From Eupeodes corollae (Eukaryota; Arthropoda; Insecta; Diptera; Syrphidae), in the NCBI RefSeq assembly GCF_945859685.1, contig NC_079147.1, forward strand, positions 253,012,572-253,076,571: a DNA stretch of 64,000 nucleotides, given 5' to 3'. Made by a program: the position numbers and the translations under genes. Of the stretch, positions 20,640 to 32,000 are shown in pieces (position 1 is the stretch's first letter; each line of letters starts with the position of its first letter). The notes beneath the pieces were generated by a model. It was given only the letters and a program-made list of their open reading frames with translations. It was not told the origin of the DNA and made no database searches.

Positions 20640-22900
20640 TCCTAGCTACGACATTAAAATTGTCCTGGACGATTTTAATGCCACGCTAGGAAAGGAAGAC
20701 ATCTTTGGTGGAATAATAGGCTTTTCCCACCAAACCCAAAACAATCAAAATAATTTGGCCGTGGTAAGTAATATTATTTGTACAATTTATCCTTAAAAAA
20801 TAAGAATTATTGCTTTTTGTTTTTTTTTTTTTTAATTTAAAACGTCAAATTTAAATTTAAACGTTTAAATTTAAACGTCAAATGAAAACGTGTGATCGGT
20901 GTGAACGATTTTCGTGTTTTCGTAAACTTTTTGCCGAAAACCCGGTTTTGGGTTTGGTGTGAAAAGCCTATTATCGGTAAACATAGCCTGCACGACAACA
21001 CTTCCGACAACAAATTCAGGCTCATAGATTTTGCTGCGGGGCGAAACGTCATGGTAGCCAGTATACGCGTTTTCCACACCTCAACATCCACAAAAACTTA
21101 TAGTTCTCCAGATCAATCTACCGTCAACCAGATTGACCATATTGCGATCGACACCAGACACGCTTCCAGCATCATGGATGTCCGAACTTCCGAGGTCATA
21201 AAGCAGGAATGAAGTTCGAAAGTTTTATGATCAGGTGAAATTAGTATTCATAGGCACATAAACCTAGAACCGTAGGCTGCAAAGACGAAAGTGGCAGCAT
21301 CATAGCGGAACCACAATCAATGCTGAGCATATGGAAGATTAATCGAATTCCGCTGTCAGACAGGATGGTGATCCATTCAACATAGACGACGATAGCCAAA
21401 AATCCCGTCCTCCCGACTTAGACGAAGTAAAGATTGCCATATCTAAGCGGAAGTCTAATAAAGCCACTGGAGCGGATGGCTTGAGTGTCGAGCTCTTTAA
21501 AGCAGCTGGAGATAAGTTGGTTAGGAGCATGAACCGACTTATCGTAAGATATGGTTGGAAGAAAGCATGCCCGAAGAACATAACCTCAGTGTTGTTTGCC
21601 AGATCCTGAAAAAGTAGACCACTAAACTGCAGTAACTATAGAGGAATCAGTCTACTTAGCATCACTTACAAAATCTTCTCTGCCGTAATATTTTAAGGTC
21701 TAAAGCCCATCGTCAACAACCTGATAGGTCCTTATCAGTGTGGTTTTAGACCAGAAAAGTCCACAGTCGATCAAATATTCACATTACGGCAGATCCTGGA
21801 AAAACCCAAGAACACCAAATCAACAAACACCATCTTTTCATCGATTTCAAGGCCGCATATGATAGCATCTACAGGGACGAGCTGTATAGAGCCATGTCTA
21901 GTTTTGGCATCCCTGCCAAACTCGTCCGTTTATGCTGGATGACCATGGAGAATTCACGCTGCTCCTTAAAGGTTGGAAACAACTTAACATAACTTTTCGA
22001 TATTAAAAAAGGTTTTAGACAAGGTGATGCGCTGTCATGTGATTTTTTTAACATCGTGCTTGAAAGAATGGTGCAGAGCTCACACGTCAACACTAGAGGC
22101 ACTATCTTTCAAAAGTCTGTCCAATTACTAGCATATGCTGATGACATTGACATAATCGGAAAAACTCAGTGTGATGTCAATGGGGCTTTTGTGAGTATTG
22201 AGGCAGAGGTGGCAAAAATGAGTTTAACGTTTAATTAGGGCAAAACAAAGTACATGCTATCATCAAGAAAGAACCTACAACACCAAACGTTTCGCTCAAA
22301 ACTTCACCATCGACAGACGCAACATTGAGGTAGTCAAGGACTTCGTCTACCTAGGCTCCGCTACAAACGCAGAATACAAAACCAGCGCTGAGATCAAACG
22401 AACACTTACTCTTGCTAATCATTGTTTCTTTGGACTAGAAAGTAATTGAGTAGCAAAGTCCTCACTCGCGGGATCTAAGTGTCACTATATAAGACCCTTA
22501 TCATCCCCGTCCTATATACGGTGCAGAAGCATGGACTATGACAAAAGCGAATGAAAGCACCTTTGGTCGTTTCGAGATAAAAGTTCTTCGTGTGATCTAG
22601 GGTCCCGTATGCATAGAAGGTCAGTGGAAGAGAAGATGGAACGATGAGCTCTACGAGCTGTACAGCGACGTAGACTTAGCCAGAAGGTTAAAAGTCCAAC
22701 GACTGAGATGGTTGGGTCACATAGAGCGTATGGAAACTAATAATCTATCCTTTAAAAGTCTTTGAATCCACACCAAGACAGCGCAGTAGAGGAAGACCGC
22801 GAATCAGTGGAAAGAGCCCAAAACTGGAGACATTTAGCTAGGGACCGAGCTAGATGGAGAAGTTTGTTGGATGAGGGCCTAGTTCACACAAGACTTTAGC
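20640..22900 (+). pseudogene. RTE-like endonuclease-RT, broken (copy A)
   Basis: Recognisable blocks in shifting frames include an endonuclease stretch at 20990-21200 (FRLIDFAAGRNVMVAS, STVNQIDHIAID) and a pre-RT block near 21425-21560 (DEVKIAISKRKSNKATGADG). They also include the RT core near 21830-22050 (KKGFRQGDALSCDFFNIV) and YADDIDIIG near 22133. A C-terminal block near 22660-22880 corresponds to the region before the stop in the longer copy at 40.7 kb. Several frameshifts, a TAA within the RT core (NLT* at about 21990) and small deletions make it non-functional. Confidence 0.8.
20716..20971. mobile_element. 256-bp MITE with ~26-bp terminal inverted repeats, TA duplication
   Basis: The insertion interrupts the RTE endonuclease. 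Left end ATAGGCTTTTCCCACCAAAC; right end reversed ATAGGCTTTTCACACCAAAC, continuing into CCAAAAC on both sides. TA at 20714-20715 and 20972-20973 is a plausible target duplication. The interior is AT-rich with an AATTTAAATTTAAACG palindromic stretch and no ORF. A 2-bp TA duplication fits Tc1/mariner-type mobilisation, but the parent element is not recognisable. Confidence 0.8.
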
Positions 22901-22925
22901 GCCATCTTAAGTAAGTAAGCAAGAT

Positions 22926-23414
22926 GACTTACATCAACACTAAAATCTAAACCTTTTTCATTCTGTCCAATATTGTATCATCCAAGCCGAAAAAATTAAA
23001 GCGAAATATATGAAAGGTCCTGACCAGAGGTGAATTCAATACTTACTTCTCCCATCTAGCTTTTTTTTACCGATTCTGCATTGAAGAACTGTGTCCCTTT
23101 TTCTTAACTCACTGTAGCTTAATTTGGGTAATATGCTGTTCATAATAACATTAAGTCTTTTCAACAGAATGCAACAACCTAAACTTTATCATCGCTTGAA
23201 CACTTCTGTAATATTTTATGCCTCTTATATTGTTCCTCCGATGTTCTGTTGAAGTAGACGGATTGCATTCCCAACCTAAATCAATTGTATATAAACTTAC
23301 TCTAGAGATTCTTTTTCCAGTTACACGGCAAGAATGTGAAATACTTCTAAAATGAACTCTGGTTTTCCTTTTATTGTTTTCTTATTTCGTCAAGCTTAAG
23401 TTGTTATTATCAGG
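22926..23414. repeat. Duplicated segment flank, copy 1 (ends at assembly gap)
   Basis: From AAGATGACTTACATCAACA onward this matches 25879-26361 with scattered differences and small indels, ending in AAGTTGTTATTATCAGG immediately before the run of N. It contains no recognisable gene. Both copies follow an RTE-like 3' end, so the duplication spans LINE and flank. Confidence 0.85.
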
Positions 23415-23614
23415 NNNNNNNNNNNNNNNNNNNNNNNNNNNNNNNNNNNNNNNNNNNNNNNNNNNNNNNNNNNNNNNNNNNNNNNNNNNNNNNNNNNNNN
23501 NNNNNNNNNNNNNNNNNNNNNNNNNNNNNNNNNNNNNNNNNNNNNNNNNNNNNNNNNNNNNNNNNNNNNNNNNNNNNNNNNNNNNNNNNNNNNNNNNNNN
23601 NNNNNNNNNNNNNN
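23415..23614. other. Assembly gap (200 N)
   Basis: A run of exactly 200 undetermined bases, the kind of fixed-length placeholder used between contigs, so the true distance is unknown. Apparent ORFs across it are artefacts. Confidence 0.99.
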
Positions 23615-23680
23615 AAGATATTGGTGATTCATAATTGTTTAACAAAGACTTTTGTAAGTGTGACCACAAATTTTGTTTAA
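23615..23680 (-). pseudogene. Tc1-like transposase scrap at gap edge
   Basis: Minus-strand translation reads MWSHLQKSLLNNYESPIS, matching LWSHLKKSFLNNYKSPTS in the Tc1 remnant at 15.6 kb. It is cut by the gap on one side and by the truncated RTE copy on the other. Confidence 0.75.
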
Positions 23681-25878
23681 GTCTTGAGCTATAGGTGCAT
23701 CAATTAGCGTCTCATGACCATACGCATCAAGGCTAAATTCGGCAACATTAGCCTAATATGCGCTCACGCACCCACAGAAGAGAAAGACGACAACACCAAA
23801 GATATGTTCTTTGAGCTCTTAGACAAAACATATGAGCAGTGTCCTAGCTACGATACAAAAAATCTTCTGGGCGATTTTAAAGCCAAGCTAGGAAGGGAAG
23901 ACATCTTTGGTAAATTAATCGAGAAGAACAGCCTGAACGACAACATTTCCGACAACGGATTCAGGCTCATAGATTTTGCTGCGGGGCGAAACGTCATAGT
24001 AGCCAGTACGCGTTTTCCACACCTCAACATCCACAAAGGAACTTGGACTTCTCCGCATCAATCTACCGTCAACCAGATTGACCATATTGCGATCGACGCC
24101 AGACACGCTTCCAGCATCATGTATGTCCGAACTTTCCGAGGAGCAACATCGACTCAGCCCACTACCTCGTTGTAGCCAGGGTAGCACTTCGTGTTTCCAG
24201 ACCCAAAGCAAAACAGGAGGTGCTGGAAGAAGGTACAACGTCGAACGGCTACAATCGCCAGAAATCGCCAAATCCTTTTCCGACCGAGTTACAAGTAACC
24301 TCTCTCGAAGTTCTCAGCTGAAGAGGCGAGAGGAACGCCGAAACAAAAAGAAAGAAATAAACCTAGAACCGAAGGCTGCAAAAACGAAAGTGGAAACATC
24401 GTAGTGGAACCACAGTTATGGAAGGACCACTTCGGCAGACTGTAAAACGGCGACCATTAATCGAATTCCGTTGTCAGGCAGGATGATGATTCATTCAACA
24501 TAGACGACAAAAGCCAACAATCACGTCCTACTGACTTAGACGAAGTAAAGATTGCCATATCCAAGCAGAAGTCTAATAAAGCCGCTGGAGCGGATGGCTT
24601 GAGTGCCGAGCTCTTTAAAGCAGCTGGAGATAAGTTGGTTAGAAGCATGCACCGACTGATCTGTAAGATATGGTTGCAAGAAAGCATGCCCGATGAATGG
24701 AACCTCAGTGTTGTTTGCCCCATCTTGAAAAAGGAGACCCTCTAAACTGCACCAACTTTAGAGGAATCAGTCTACTTAACATCGCCTATAAAATCTTCTC
24801 TGCCATAATATGTGAACGTCTAAAGCCCATCGTCAACAACCTGATAGGTCCTTATTAGTGTGGTTTTAGACCAGGAAAGTCCACAGTTGATCAAATATTC
24901 ACATTACGGCAGATCCTGGAAAAAACTCAAGAGCACCAAATCGACACCCACCATCTTTTCATCGATTTCAAGGCCGCATATGACAGCATATACAGGGACG
25001 AGCTGTATAGAGCCATGTCTAGTTTTGGCATCCCTGCCAAACTCGTCCATTTATCCTGGATGACCATGGAGAATTCACGTTGCTCCTTAAAGGTTGGAAA
25101 CAACTTAACAGAACCTTTCGATGTCAAAAATGGGTTTAGACAAGGTGATACTCTGTCATGTGATTTTTTTAACATCGTGCTTGAAAGAATATCATCAAGA
25201 AAGAACCTACATACACCAAACGTTTCGCTTAAAACTTCACCATCGACAGACGTAACATTGAGGTAGTCAAGGACTTAGGCTCCGCTACTAACGCAGAACA
25301 CAAAACCAGCGCTGAGATCAAACGAAGAATTACTCTTGCTTACCACTGTTTCTTTGGGCTAAGACAGTAATTGAGTAGCAAAGTCCTCACTCGAGGGATC
25401 TAAGTGTCGCTATATAAGACCCTTATCATCCCCGTCCTATATACGGTGCAGAAGCATGGACTATGACAAAAGCGGATGAAAGCACCTTGGGTCGTTTCGA
25501 GATAAGAGTTCTTCGTGTGATCTAGGGTCCCGTATGCATAGAAGGTCAGTGGAAGAGAAGATGGAACGATGAGCTCTACGGGCTGTACAGCGACGTAGAC
25601 TTAGCCAGAAGGGTAAAAGTCCAACGACTGAGATGGCTGAGTCACATAGAGCGTATGGAAACTAATAATCTATCCCGGAAAGTCTTTGAATCCACACCCA
25701 AAGGACAGCGCAGTAGAGTAAGACCGCGAATCAGGTGCCACCCACAAGTGGAAAGTGACCTCACCCAACTTAGAGACCAAAACTGGAGACATCTAGCCAG
25801 GGACCGAGCTAGATGGAGAAGTTTGTTGGATGAGGCCCTAGTTCACACAAAACTTTAGCGCCATCTTAAGTAAGTAAG
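23681..25878 (+). mobile_element. RTE-like LINE, 5'-truncated copy B with internal deletion
   Basis: It starts within the endonuclease (AGTCTTGAGCTATAGGTGCA) and ends CTTAAGTAAGTAAG at about 25866-25877. Compared with copy A it lacks roughly 200 bases around 25190, including the YADD region, and it lacks the MITE. Its 3' flank matches copy A's. The 3' portions of A and B share derived words (for example GGAAACTAATAATCTATCC) that differ from the 37.4-kb copy, indicating a segmental duplication rather than two insertions. Confidence 0.85.
23714..25855 (+). pseudogene. RTE-like endonuclease-RT, broken (copy B)
   Basis: The first 153 codons (23714-24175) are open and cover part of an apurinic-like endonuclease: ISLICAHAPTEEKDDNTKDM, FRLIDFAAGRN, FPHLNIHKGTWTSPHQSTVN and IDHIAIDARH. 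RT blocks follow out of frame: KSNKAAGADGLSAELFKAAG near 24580 and MTMENSRCSLKVGNNLTEPF near 25060 then GFRQGDTLSCDFF. An internal deletion then removes the catalytic YADD. The C-terminal block at 25655-25858 (RVRPRIRC, LARDRARWRSLLDEALVHT) is open. The protein is not functional. Confidence 0.8.
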
Positions 25879-26361
25879 CAAGATGACTTACATCAACATC
25901 AAAATGAAAACCTTTTTCCCTCTGTCCAAATTTGTACCATCCAAGCGGAAAAAATTAAAGCGCTATATATGAAAGGTCCCGACACGCCAGAGTTCAATTC
26001 AATACTTACCTGTCCCATCTAGCTCTTTTTTTTACCGATTCTGCATTGAAGAAATGTGTTCCTTTTTCTTAACTAACTGTAGCATAATTTGCTGTTCACA
26101 ATAACATTAAGTCTTTTCGACAGCAACCAAAACTTTATCATCGCTTGAACACTTCTGTAATATTTTATGCCTCTTATATTGTTCCTCCGATGTTCTGTTG
26201 AAGTAGACAGATTGCATTCCCACCCTAAATCAATTTTATATGAACTTACTCTAGAGATTCTTTTTCCAGCTACACGGCAAGAATGTCTTACTTCTATTAT
26301 GAACCCTGGCTTTTCTTTTATTGTTTTCTTATTTCGTCAAGCTTAAGTTGTTATTATCAGG
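25879..26361. repeat. Duplicated segment flank, copy 2
   Basis: This is the second copy of the sequence at 22926-23414. It continues past the shared end TTATTATCAGG into unique sequence (AAATGAAAATACAATATTCC), whereas copy 1 stops at the N run. No coding content. Confidence 0.85.
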
Positions 26362-28350
26362 AAATGAAAATACAATATTCCTTCCTTAAATCAAAAAAAA
26401 ACATAAAATGGCGCCCAACAAATGGTATTTCTTTTACAAAATTATGAATACAAAAAATCTTAAAATTTGTATGTATCAACACAAAAGTAGGTCAATATTC
26501 ATACTCAAACAGTTTTGAAATCACCATCTAAATACTTGGAGAGCATATCTCCTTCTCACTAAGTGAGTATTGCTTTTATTCATTCCAAACCACTCATAGT
26601 TCTCAAAATCATCACCTGGAATTGAATTGTTTCTACATCACTCAAGTGAAATTCAATGAATTTTTCAATAAAGCCAATCCCGATTTCTAAGATTGAAATA
26701 ACAAATATGTGAAGGCAGATAGATACACAATCGAAACGGCACCTGCAGATAAGTGATTGAATGATTGAACTTTGCACAGATATGGAAAGAAAAAGCCAAG
26801 AGCATGAGCGAATGCTGTTCAAATACCTTCGTATATTCCTTGTTGCGTTTTGTGTCGGTCTATTTGACAGTGGTATGGCATTGGTTATCATCAGGAAAAG
26901 CTCTATCAAGGATAAGATTCCTCATATCTAAAGAATCTAAGCACATTTTACTCCAAAGCCATTGGGTCGTCCGTCACATCGTCGTCTCGGCAACGTCATC
27001 GTGCCTCCCGTTTTCGTTACTGTTGCACTCCGACGTTAACCCCGATCTACCATCATGCTTATCTCAAAACAACTTTCGTGTTTTGAAACATTTTGCTTTC
27101 TATACTTCCAGAGAGATACACACACGTCTTTTTGATAAAAATTTAATTTGAAGCGTCAAAAGTGCCCCAATCCTGTCAGATAATTTGGCATTGACATCGT
27201 TTGCTAACACATGTCAAAGTCGATGCATGCAAGCGGATTGGATGGGAGATAAGGAAATTGTTTATATAGGAGAAAGTACAGTTGTTGCAAAGCTATGAAA
27301 TTGAGGAAAATCACAGAATATGTGAAGCTGGGAGCAGAATAGATTGATTTTTAACGGATTATTCATCACAGGAAAGTACAAAATGTACAAATATGAGGCA
27401 CGACAACGCTAACGGTGCAGTGGCGACGGCTTCACAGCTAAAAGGCTTGAGTTTGAATATTTGACGCTCGAGGATTTGCACTTTCACAATATGTTTTTTT
27501 TTTTTGCTCGACAGAACAAAATATTTATATTTTATGTTGGAAGCAACATTGATGATGTCAATTGATAAAGAACGAGTGATGCAATGGTTTGAATTTTATA
27601 AAGGTATCTACATGTGACAGATTTGAATTGCAAAAAGAGCACTAACCCCTGCTGGGTGTCGTAGCTGCGCTATATAAATAAAAAAGTCCTGTGAATAAAT
27701 TTCGTTTCTCATTTGGAGCAGGCTTAAAAATTGAGTGGCAGATACAACACTGTTTTTCAAAACCGTTTCAGAGAAAAACATGGAAATACACAATCATTGA
27801 TTTTGATAGTGTCTGTTTTTGTTCTTCTATTTATTGGGAAAGGGTTGACGAGGTTTCACCATCAACTTTATAGAAGTTAAAAATCAGTCAAAATAATCAG
27901 CAACATGGGTTAAATGTAATCCTAGTTCTAAGGGGTACATTTGTCCACTCAGGGGTTTCGTAAATAAGGCCTTAGAAGGAGAAGCACAAGTTCATACCTA
28001 TTCTGTCATTTAAAGGTTTCTTTTGAAATCATAGAATGTTATGACACTGCCAGTTATTTTTCGAGCGTAATCTTGATAGAAAATCAGTCCATCTGTGAAA
28101 AAAATGTGTAAACAACTTTGGAAAATATTTAAAACTCATTTGCAAACAGTGTGCAAGAAGTTCGTGATGCTGCAATTCTAGTGGACCGCTGATGTAGCTC
28201 CGCAAACCTTAGAACCGTTGCCATACAAATTTTTTGGTCAAACATCTAAAATTCTACTTTCCTCAAGAACGGTCGCATGATTTTTTAAATATGTTCTCAA
28301 AATTTTGTTTTTTTAACTTGTTGTAGTATAAAAAAATATATTTTTGTATC
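26362..28350. other. Unique spacer, no gene recognised
   Basis: No repeat of the families listed here and no convincing protein. Two overlapping short ORFs on opposite strands (26580-26909 minus, 26765-27151 plus) have no recognisable motif. 26409-26419 reads TGGCGCCCAAC, a retroviral-type tRNA-Lys primer-binding word, without an identifiable LTR next to it. A T run lies near 27490-27505. Confidence 0.4.
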
Positions 28351-29350
28351 CCTCCAGAAGCGTTTCTCCATAGAACCGTTATTAACTTTGTCCGATTTTT
28401 CGAATTAAAAATGCTGACAATTCTCGCCGTTTCAAGTCTAAATGAAAGATTTTTCGAGAGATGTCTGTATACATACATACGAGTATGAACGTTCCTAAAT
28501 CCATACGTTAGCGAAGTTTTTTTTGCCGTCCATATCTCAAGAACCAGTCGATGTATCATCTTCATAGAAATTTTGTTATACAGTTAAAAATGCAGAAAGG
28601 GCTTTTAAGAAAATTGCGTGGGTGTTTTTTTTTTTACCAAAGCAGTACCCGTGGCATGATGGTTAGTACGTTGGACTATTATGCCAGAGGTCTTGGGTTC
28701 GATCCCTGTCTATGCCATCTTCAGTCTTTTCACGTGTACTGCCTCTTGCGAGGAATTGACAAATTCTCCAAGAGTAACTCTTGTCATGAAAAAGTACTTT
28801 CTCAAATAAGTCGTTCGGATTCAGGATATAAACTGTAGGTCCCATCCATTCCTGACAACATTACTCGCACACATTAATGGTTAAGTGTTGTAAGTCATTA
28901 GGCCCTAGTTCTCAACGGACTATTAAGCCACCAAATTTATTTTTATTGTAGTTAAAAAAAAGGTGACAATTTTGGCTAACCCTAAATACTTCACGAGCCG
29001 ATGACGCTAGATACTTTAATACCAATTTAGTACACTTTTGAAAAAAAATTTAACTAACGGTTTTTTATAAATCAAAAAAACTGAAAAAAATATATGTCAG
29101 CCCAATATTTTATGAACAAAAAATAATTGTATCTCCAAAATAATTTTGTGCACCGAAAAACACCGTTTTCGACATCATCATGATAAAATTTTGAGAATAA
29201 TCGAATTGACAGTTTTTTTTTTATTAAAAATAAAAACCTAAAAACAACATACAAAAGTTGGCACAATTTAATATTTGACTGAAATATCTGTTAAAAAATT
29301 TAAGATTATGGCTTCAAACTAGTTTTGTCGTATAAGAAATATTGTTTTCA
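28351..29350 (+). repeat. Composite repeat, head and one unit, interrupted by SINE
   Basis: A diverged head (TAACTTTGTCCGATTTTTCG, AGAGATGTCTGTATACATAC, TCAAGAACCAGTCG) runs to AAAGCAG at 28645. A SINE follows, and the head resumes at about 28951 with AAAAAAAAGGTGACAATTTT, where other copies continue without interruption. One AT-rich unit follows to about 29350, where an RNase H LINE interrupts it. The tail reappears at about 31930-32000 beyond the LINE. Confidence 0.7.
28646..28950 (+). mobile_element. tRNA-derived SINE, complete copy
   Basis: It starts TACCCGTGGCATGATGGTTA with a box A-like sequence at 28651-28662, and box B GGTTCGATCCC at 28696-28706 is a perfect match to the polymerase III internal promoter consensus. 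The roughly 240-bp body (CACGTGTACTGCCTCTTGCG, TAACTCTTGTCATGAAAAAG) matches the split copy at 12188-12455. It would be transcribed by RNA polymerase III and mobilised by a LINE. The right edge is approximate. Confidence 0.85.
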
Positions 29351-31905
29351 ACTACAGTTTCTTCCTCTTCCTCGTCCATACAGCTTCTGCAAAAGTCATT
29401 TGAGAATACGCCTAGTCTCGTGGCGTGCTTTCCTATTAGACAGTGTCCGGTTATGACACCTATTATCGAGCTTATATGCGATCTGCTTAGAGAGAGCAAG
29501 CACCTTGAACGTTTTAAATCCAGTGTTGGCCAGATGTTTTTTGTGGCTTGACACGTGGTAATGTTGGTCCACCTGGTGCCTGCCCCCCTCGCAGCGTCTT
29601 GCATTAGTAGCAGTTTACAAGTAGCGATTGGTATGCCAGTACTTGCCAAACGTGGTAGGATAGGCTGTACTGTACCGTTCCTGGCGAGTTCATCTGCCTT
29701 ACAGTTACCTGGAATGTCTCTATGGCCCGGCACCCAGCAAAGGTGAATATTAAACTGTTGCGTCATCTCCATTAGAGATGGTCGACAGTTATGGACTGTT
29801 ATAGAGTTTGTAGAGACAGAGTCAAGAGATTTGATAGCCGCCTAGCTGTCAGAGAAAATACGGATATCAGATGTTGATATCACGTTTTCTTTGAGCCAAG
29901 ACAAGACTTCCTTAATCGCCAAAAGTTCCGCCTGGAACACTCTACAATGATTGGGAAGGCGGAATGAGAGACTTAATTTCAGTCGTTCAGAGTACACACC
30001 TCCACCAACCCCTTCTTTGGTTTTTGAGCCATCTGTGTAAAAATGGATTGACTCATCCTCCAAGAATGTCCTATCCTCCCAAAAAGATCTGGTAGGTATA
30101 GAAATCTGGAAGTTTCTGTCGAATTGTAGGCTGGGGATGGTGTAGTCTGTGTGCTTTGGAATTGATTCTAAGTACCTTAGAATTATGAAGTGGCCAATGT
30201 TGTTGTTAGTCCACTGCGACGAAGCTTTGATTCGAATAGCAGAGCTTGCAGCTATTTGTTTGCTAAAAATTTCAAGAGGTGTTAGGTAGAGTAAGGTGTT
30301 CAGTGCCGCAGATGGGGTCGTGCGAAGCGATCCACTTATACATAGGCAAGCTGAACGTTGGACTTTATTTAATTTATCCCGGTTTATACCTTTCTCTAAA
30401 GTAGTCCACCATACTGCCACAACCGTACATTAAAATCGGTCTGATTACCGATGTGTATAGCCAATGCGTGATTCTGGGTTGTAAGCCCCATTTATTACCA
30501 ATAGCTTTTTTGCAAGAAAAGAGACCTACAGTAGCTTTTTTGACTCTTTCCTGTACATTGCGTTTCCAAATTAAGTTTTTATCTAAGACAAGACCCAGGT
30601 ATTTAGCCTCGTTTGAGAATTTTAATTGGATTCCTTTAATATAAGGAGGGTTGACAAATGGAATTTTGTATCTCCTCGAAAATAAGACCAGATCGGTTTT
30701 GTGTGGGTTAACACCCAGTCCACACCGATCAGCCCAAAGTATTAGTCTGTCTAAGGCATTTTGTAAGAGTTCTTTTAGGATATTAAGATGCTTTCCTGAA
30801 ACTGCTATAGCAACGTCGTCCGCATAGGCTATCACTCTGAAACCCTCCGCATCCAGACTAGTTAGGATTTCATTCACCACTAGGTTCCAGAGGAGAGGGG
30901 ATAGAACACCACCTTGCGGTGTGTCCCTCTACTAACGAACCGTCTGCTAGTAGAGTTGCCCAGTTTTGAGTTAATTATTCTGCTAGTAAGCATTAAATGA
31001 ATTAACTCCCGAAGCGAACTCTCTACATTTAGAGATGTCAGTGCAGATGTGATTGCAGATGTGTCCACGTTGTTAAAGGCACCTTCGATGTCAAGGAAAG
31101 CAACCATAGTGAATTCTTTATGATGGGAGGGAATATTCGATCGTGCGTACTAAAGTGTGTAAAGCTGTTTCCACCGATTTACCTTTACAGTAGGCATGTT
31201 AAGACGAAGACCAAAAGTCTTTTATCGATACGTGCCCTTAAATGGATATCAACCAATCTTTCCGGGGTATTAACAAGGAATGATGATAGACTTATAGGTC
31301 GTAGATCTTTAGGATTGACTTGGGAGCATTTACCTGCTTTGGGTATAAAAACAACTTTAACTTCTCTCCATGCCGAGGGAACATGGACCAGGTAAAGACA
31401 GCTGGTAAAAAATTGCCTCAAAGATTGGTGAAATTATATCAGAAGCCTTTTGTAATTCGGCTGGTATTATTCCATCTGGTCCTGCAGATTTAAATAGTTT
31501 GAAGCTGTTGAGAGCCCATTGTAGCTTATCCTTTGTGACCAGACCTTGTGGATATGTTGTATTTGAACTTGAACGTATAAAACTGTTGCAAGTTTCGGTA
31601 AGAGAACTACCAGGGGAAGTGAGAGTCCAATAGTTAGTTCAGCGATTCATTACTTTAATTTGTCCAGGAGCCGTCTGTATTTTTCAAGCAGCTTGACATA
31701 GCTGGATTGGTTAAAGGAATTTTCCGTAACCTAGAGGCTTCAGAAGTTTCTTCAATCATGCCACAGAAGGATCGCCAAGAAGATCGCTTGGATTTCCTTA
31801 GTGCCTTCTCGTAGATTCTTAGGGATTCTTTGTAGGAGTCCCAATGAGAGGCTAGTCTTGCAGCTTTGGCCCGGTTGAAAAGTTTCAGCTAACATCTTTT
31901 TTAAC
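29351..31905 (-). pseudogene. R1/I-group LINE: RT plus RNase H, broken
   Basis: Read from 31905 downwards, an N-terminal RT stretch lies near 31.4-31.55 kb (FKLFKSAGPDGIIPAELQ). A broken palm domain (VAFLDIEGAFNNVDT at 31.1 kb) follows, then VIAYADDVAIAVSGKH at 30.80-30.84 kb. A thumb and connection region (KYLGLVLDKNLIWKRN, VQRSACLCISGSLRTTPSAA) leads to an RNase H domain with all four acidic landmarks: TDGSK, FQAELLAIKEVL, IFSDS and CKADELAR. A TAG in the RNase H core at 29842 replaces what reads as a Gln codon, and several frameshifts lie upstream. The endonuclease is absent. It sits inside a composite repeat. Confidence 0.8.
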
Positions 31906-31929
31906 CCAATATGAAAACTTTAAAAACAT

Positions 31930-32000
31930 TAAAGCATATACATAAATTGACAGACGGGATGGAAATTTATCAGTGTGGGTCGCATACCAGCTTTTTATTT
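31930..32000 (+). repeat. Composite repeat tail (orphaned by LINE insertion)
   Basis: TTGACAGACGGGATGGAAAT followed by TTATCAGTGTGGGTCGCATA and CCAGCTTTTT is the tail of the composite family, same strand as the body at 28351-29350. The most economical reading is that the LINE at 29351-31905 inserted between array and tail. Confidence 0.75.

Larger units (their letters stand above)
20346..22925 (+). mobile_element. RTE-like LINE, 5'-truncated copy A
   Basis: The copy begins within the endonuclease (GGCCGGGCAAAAAGAG near 20350) and ends with CTTAAGTAAGTAAG at 22909-22922, the short TAAG tandem tail that RTE-type elements have instead of poly(A). It carries a MITE at 20716-20971. Remnants of endonuclease and RT are frameshifted. 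Just before the MITE the sequence follows the other copies (AGACATCTTTGGTGGAATA) and it resumes right after. Its 3' flank is the same as that of copy B (23681-25878), so the two are parts of a duplicated segment. Confidence 0.8.

Noticed and set aside
23374..23669. Frames spanning the run of N
   Set aside because: Artefacts of translating undetermined bases.
26580..27151. Two overlapping ORFs (109 and 128 codons) on opposite strands
   Set aside because: Both cannot be real, neither shows a motif, and no start or splice context supports either.
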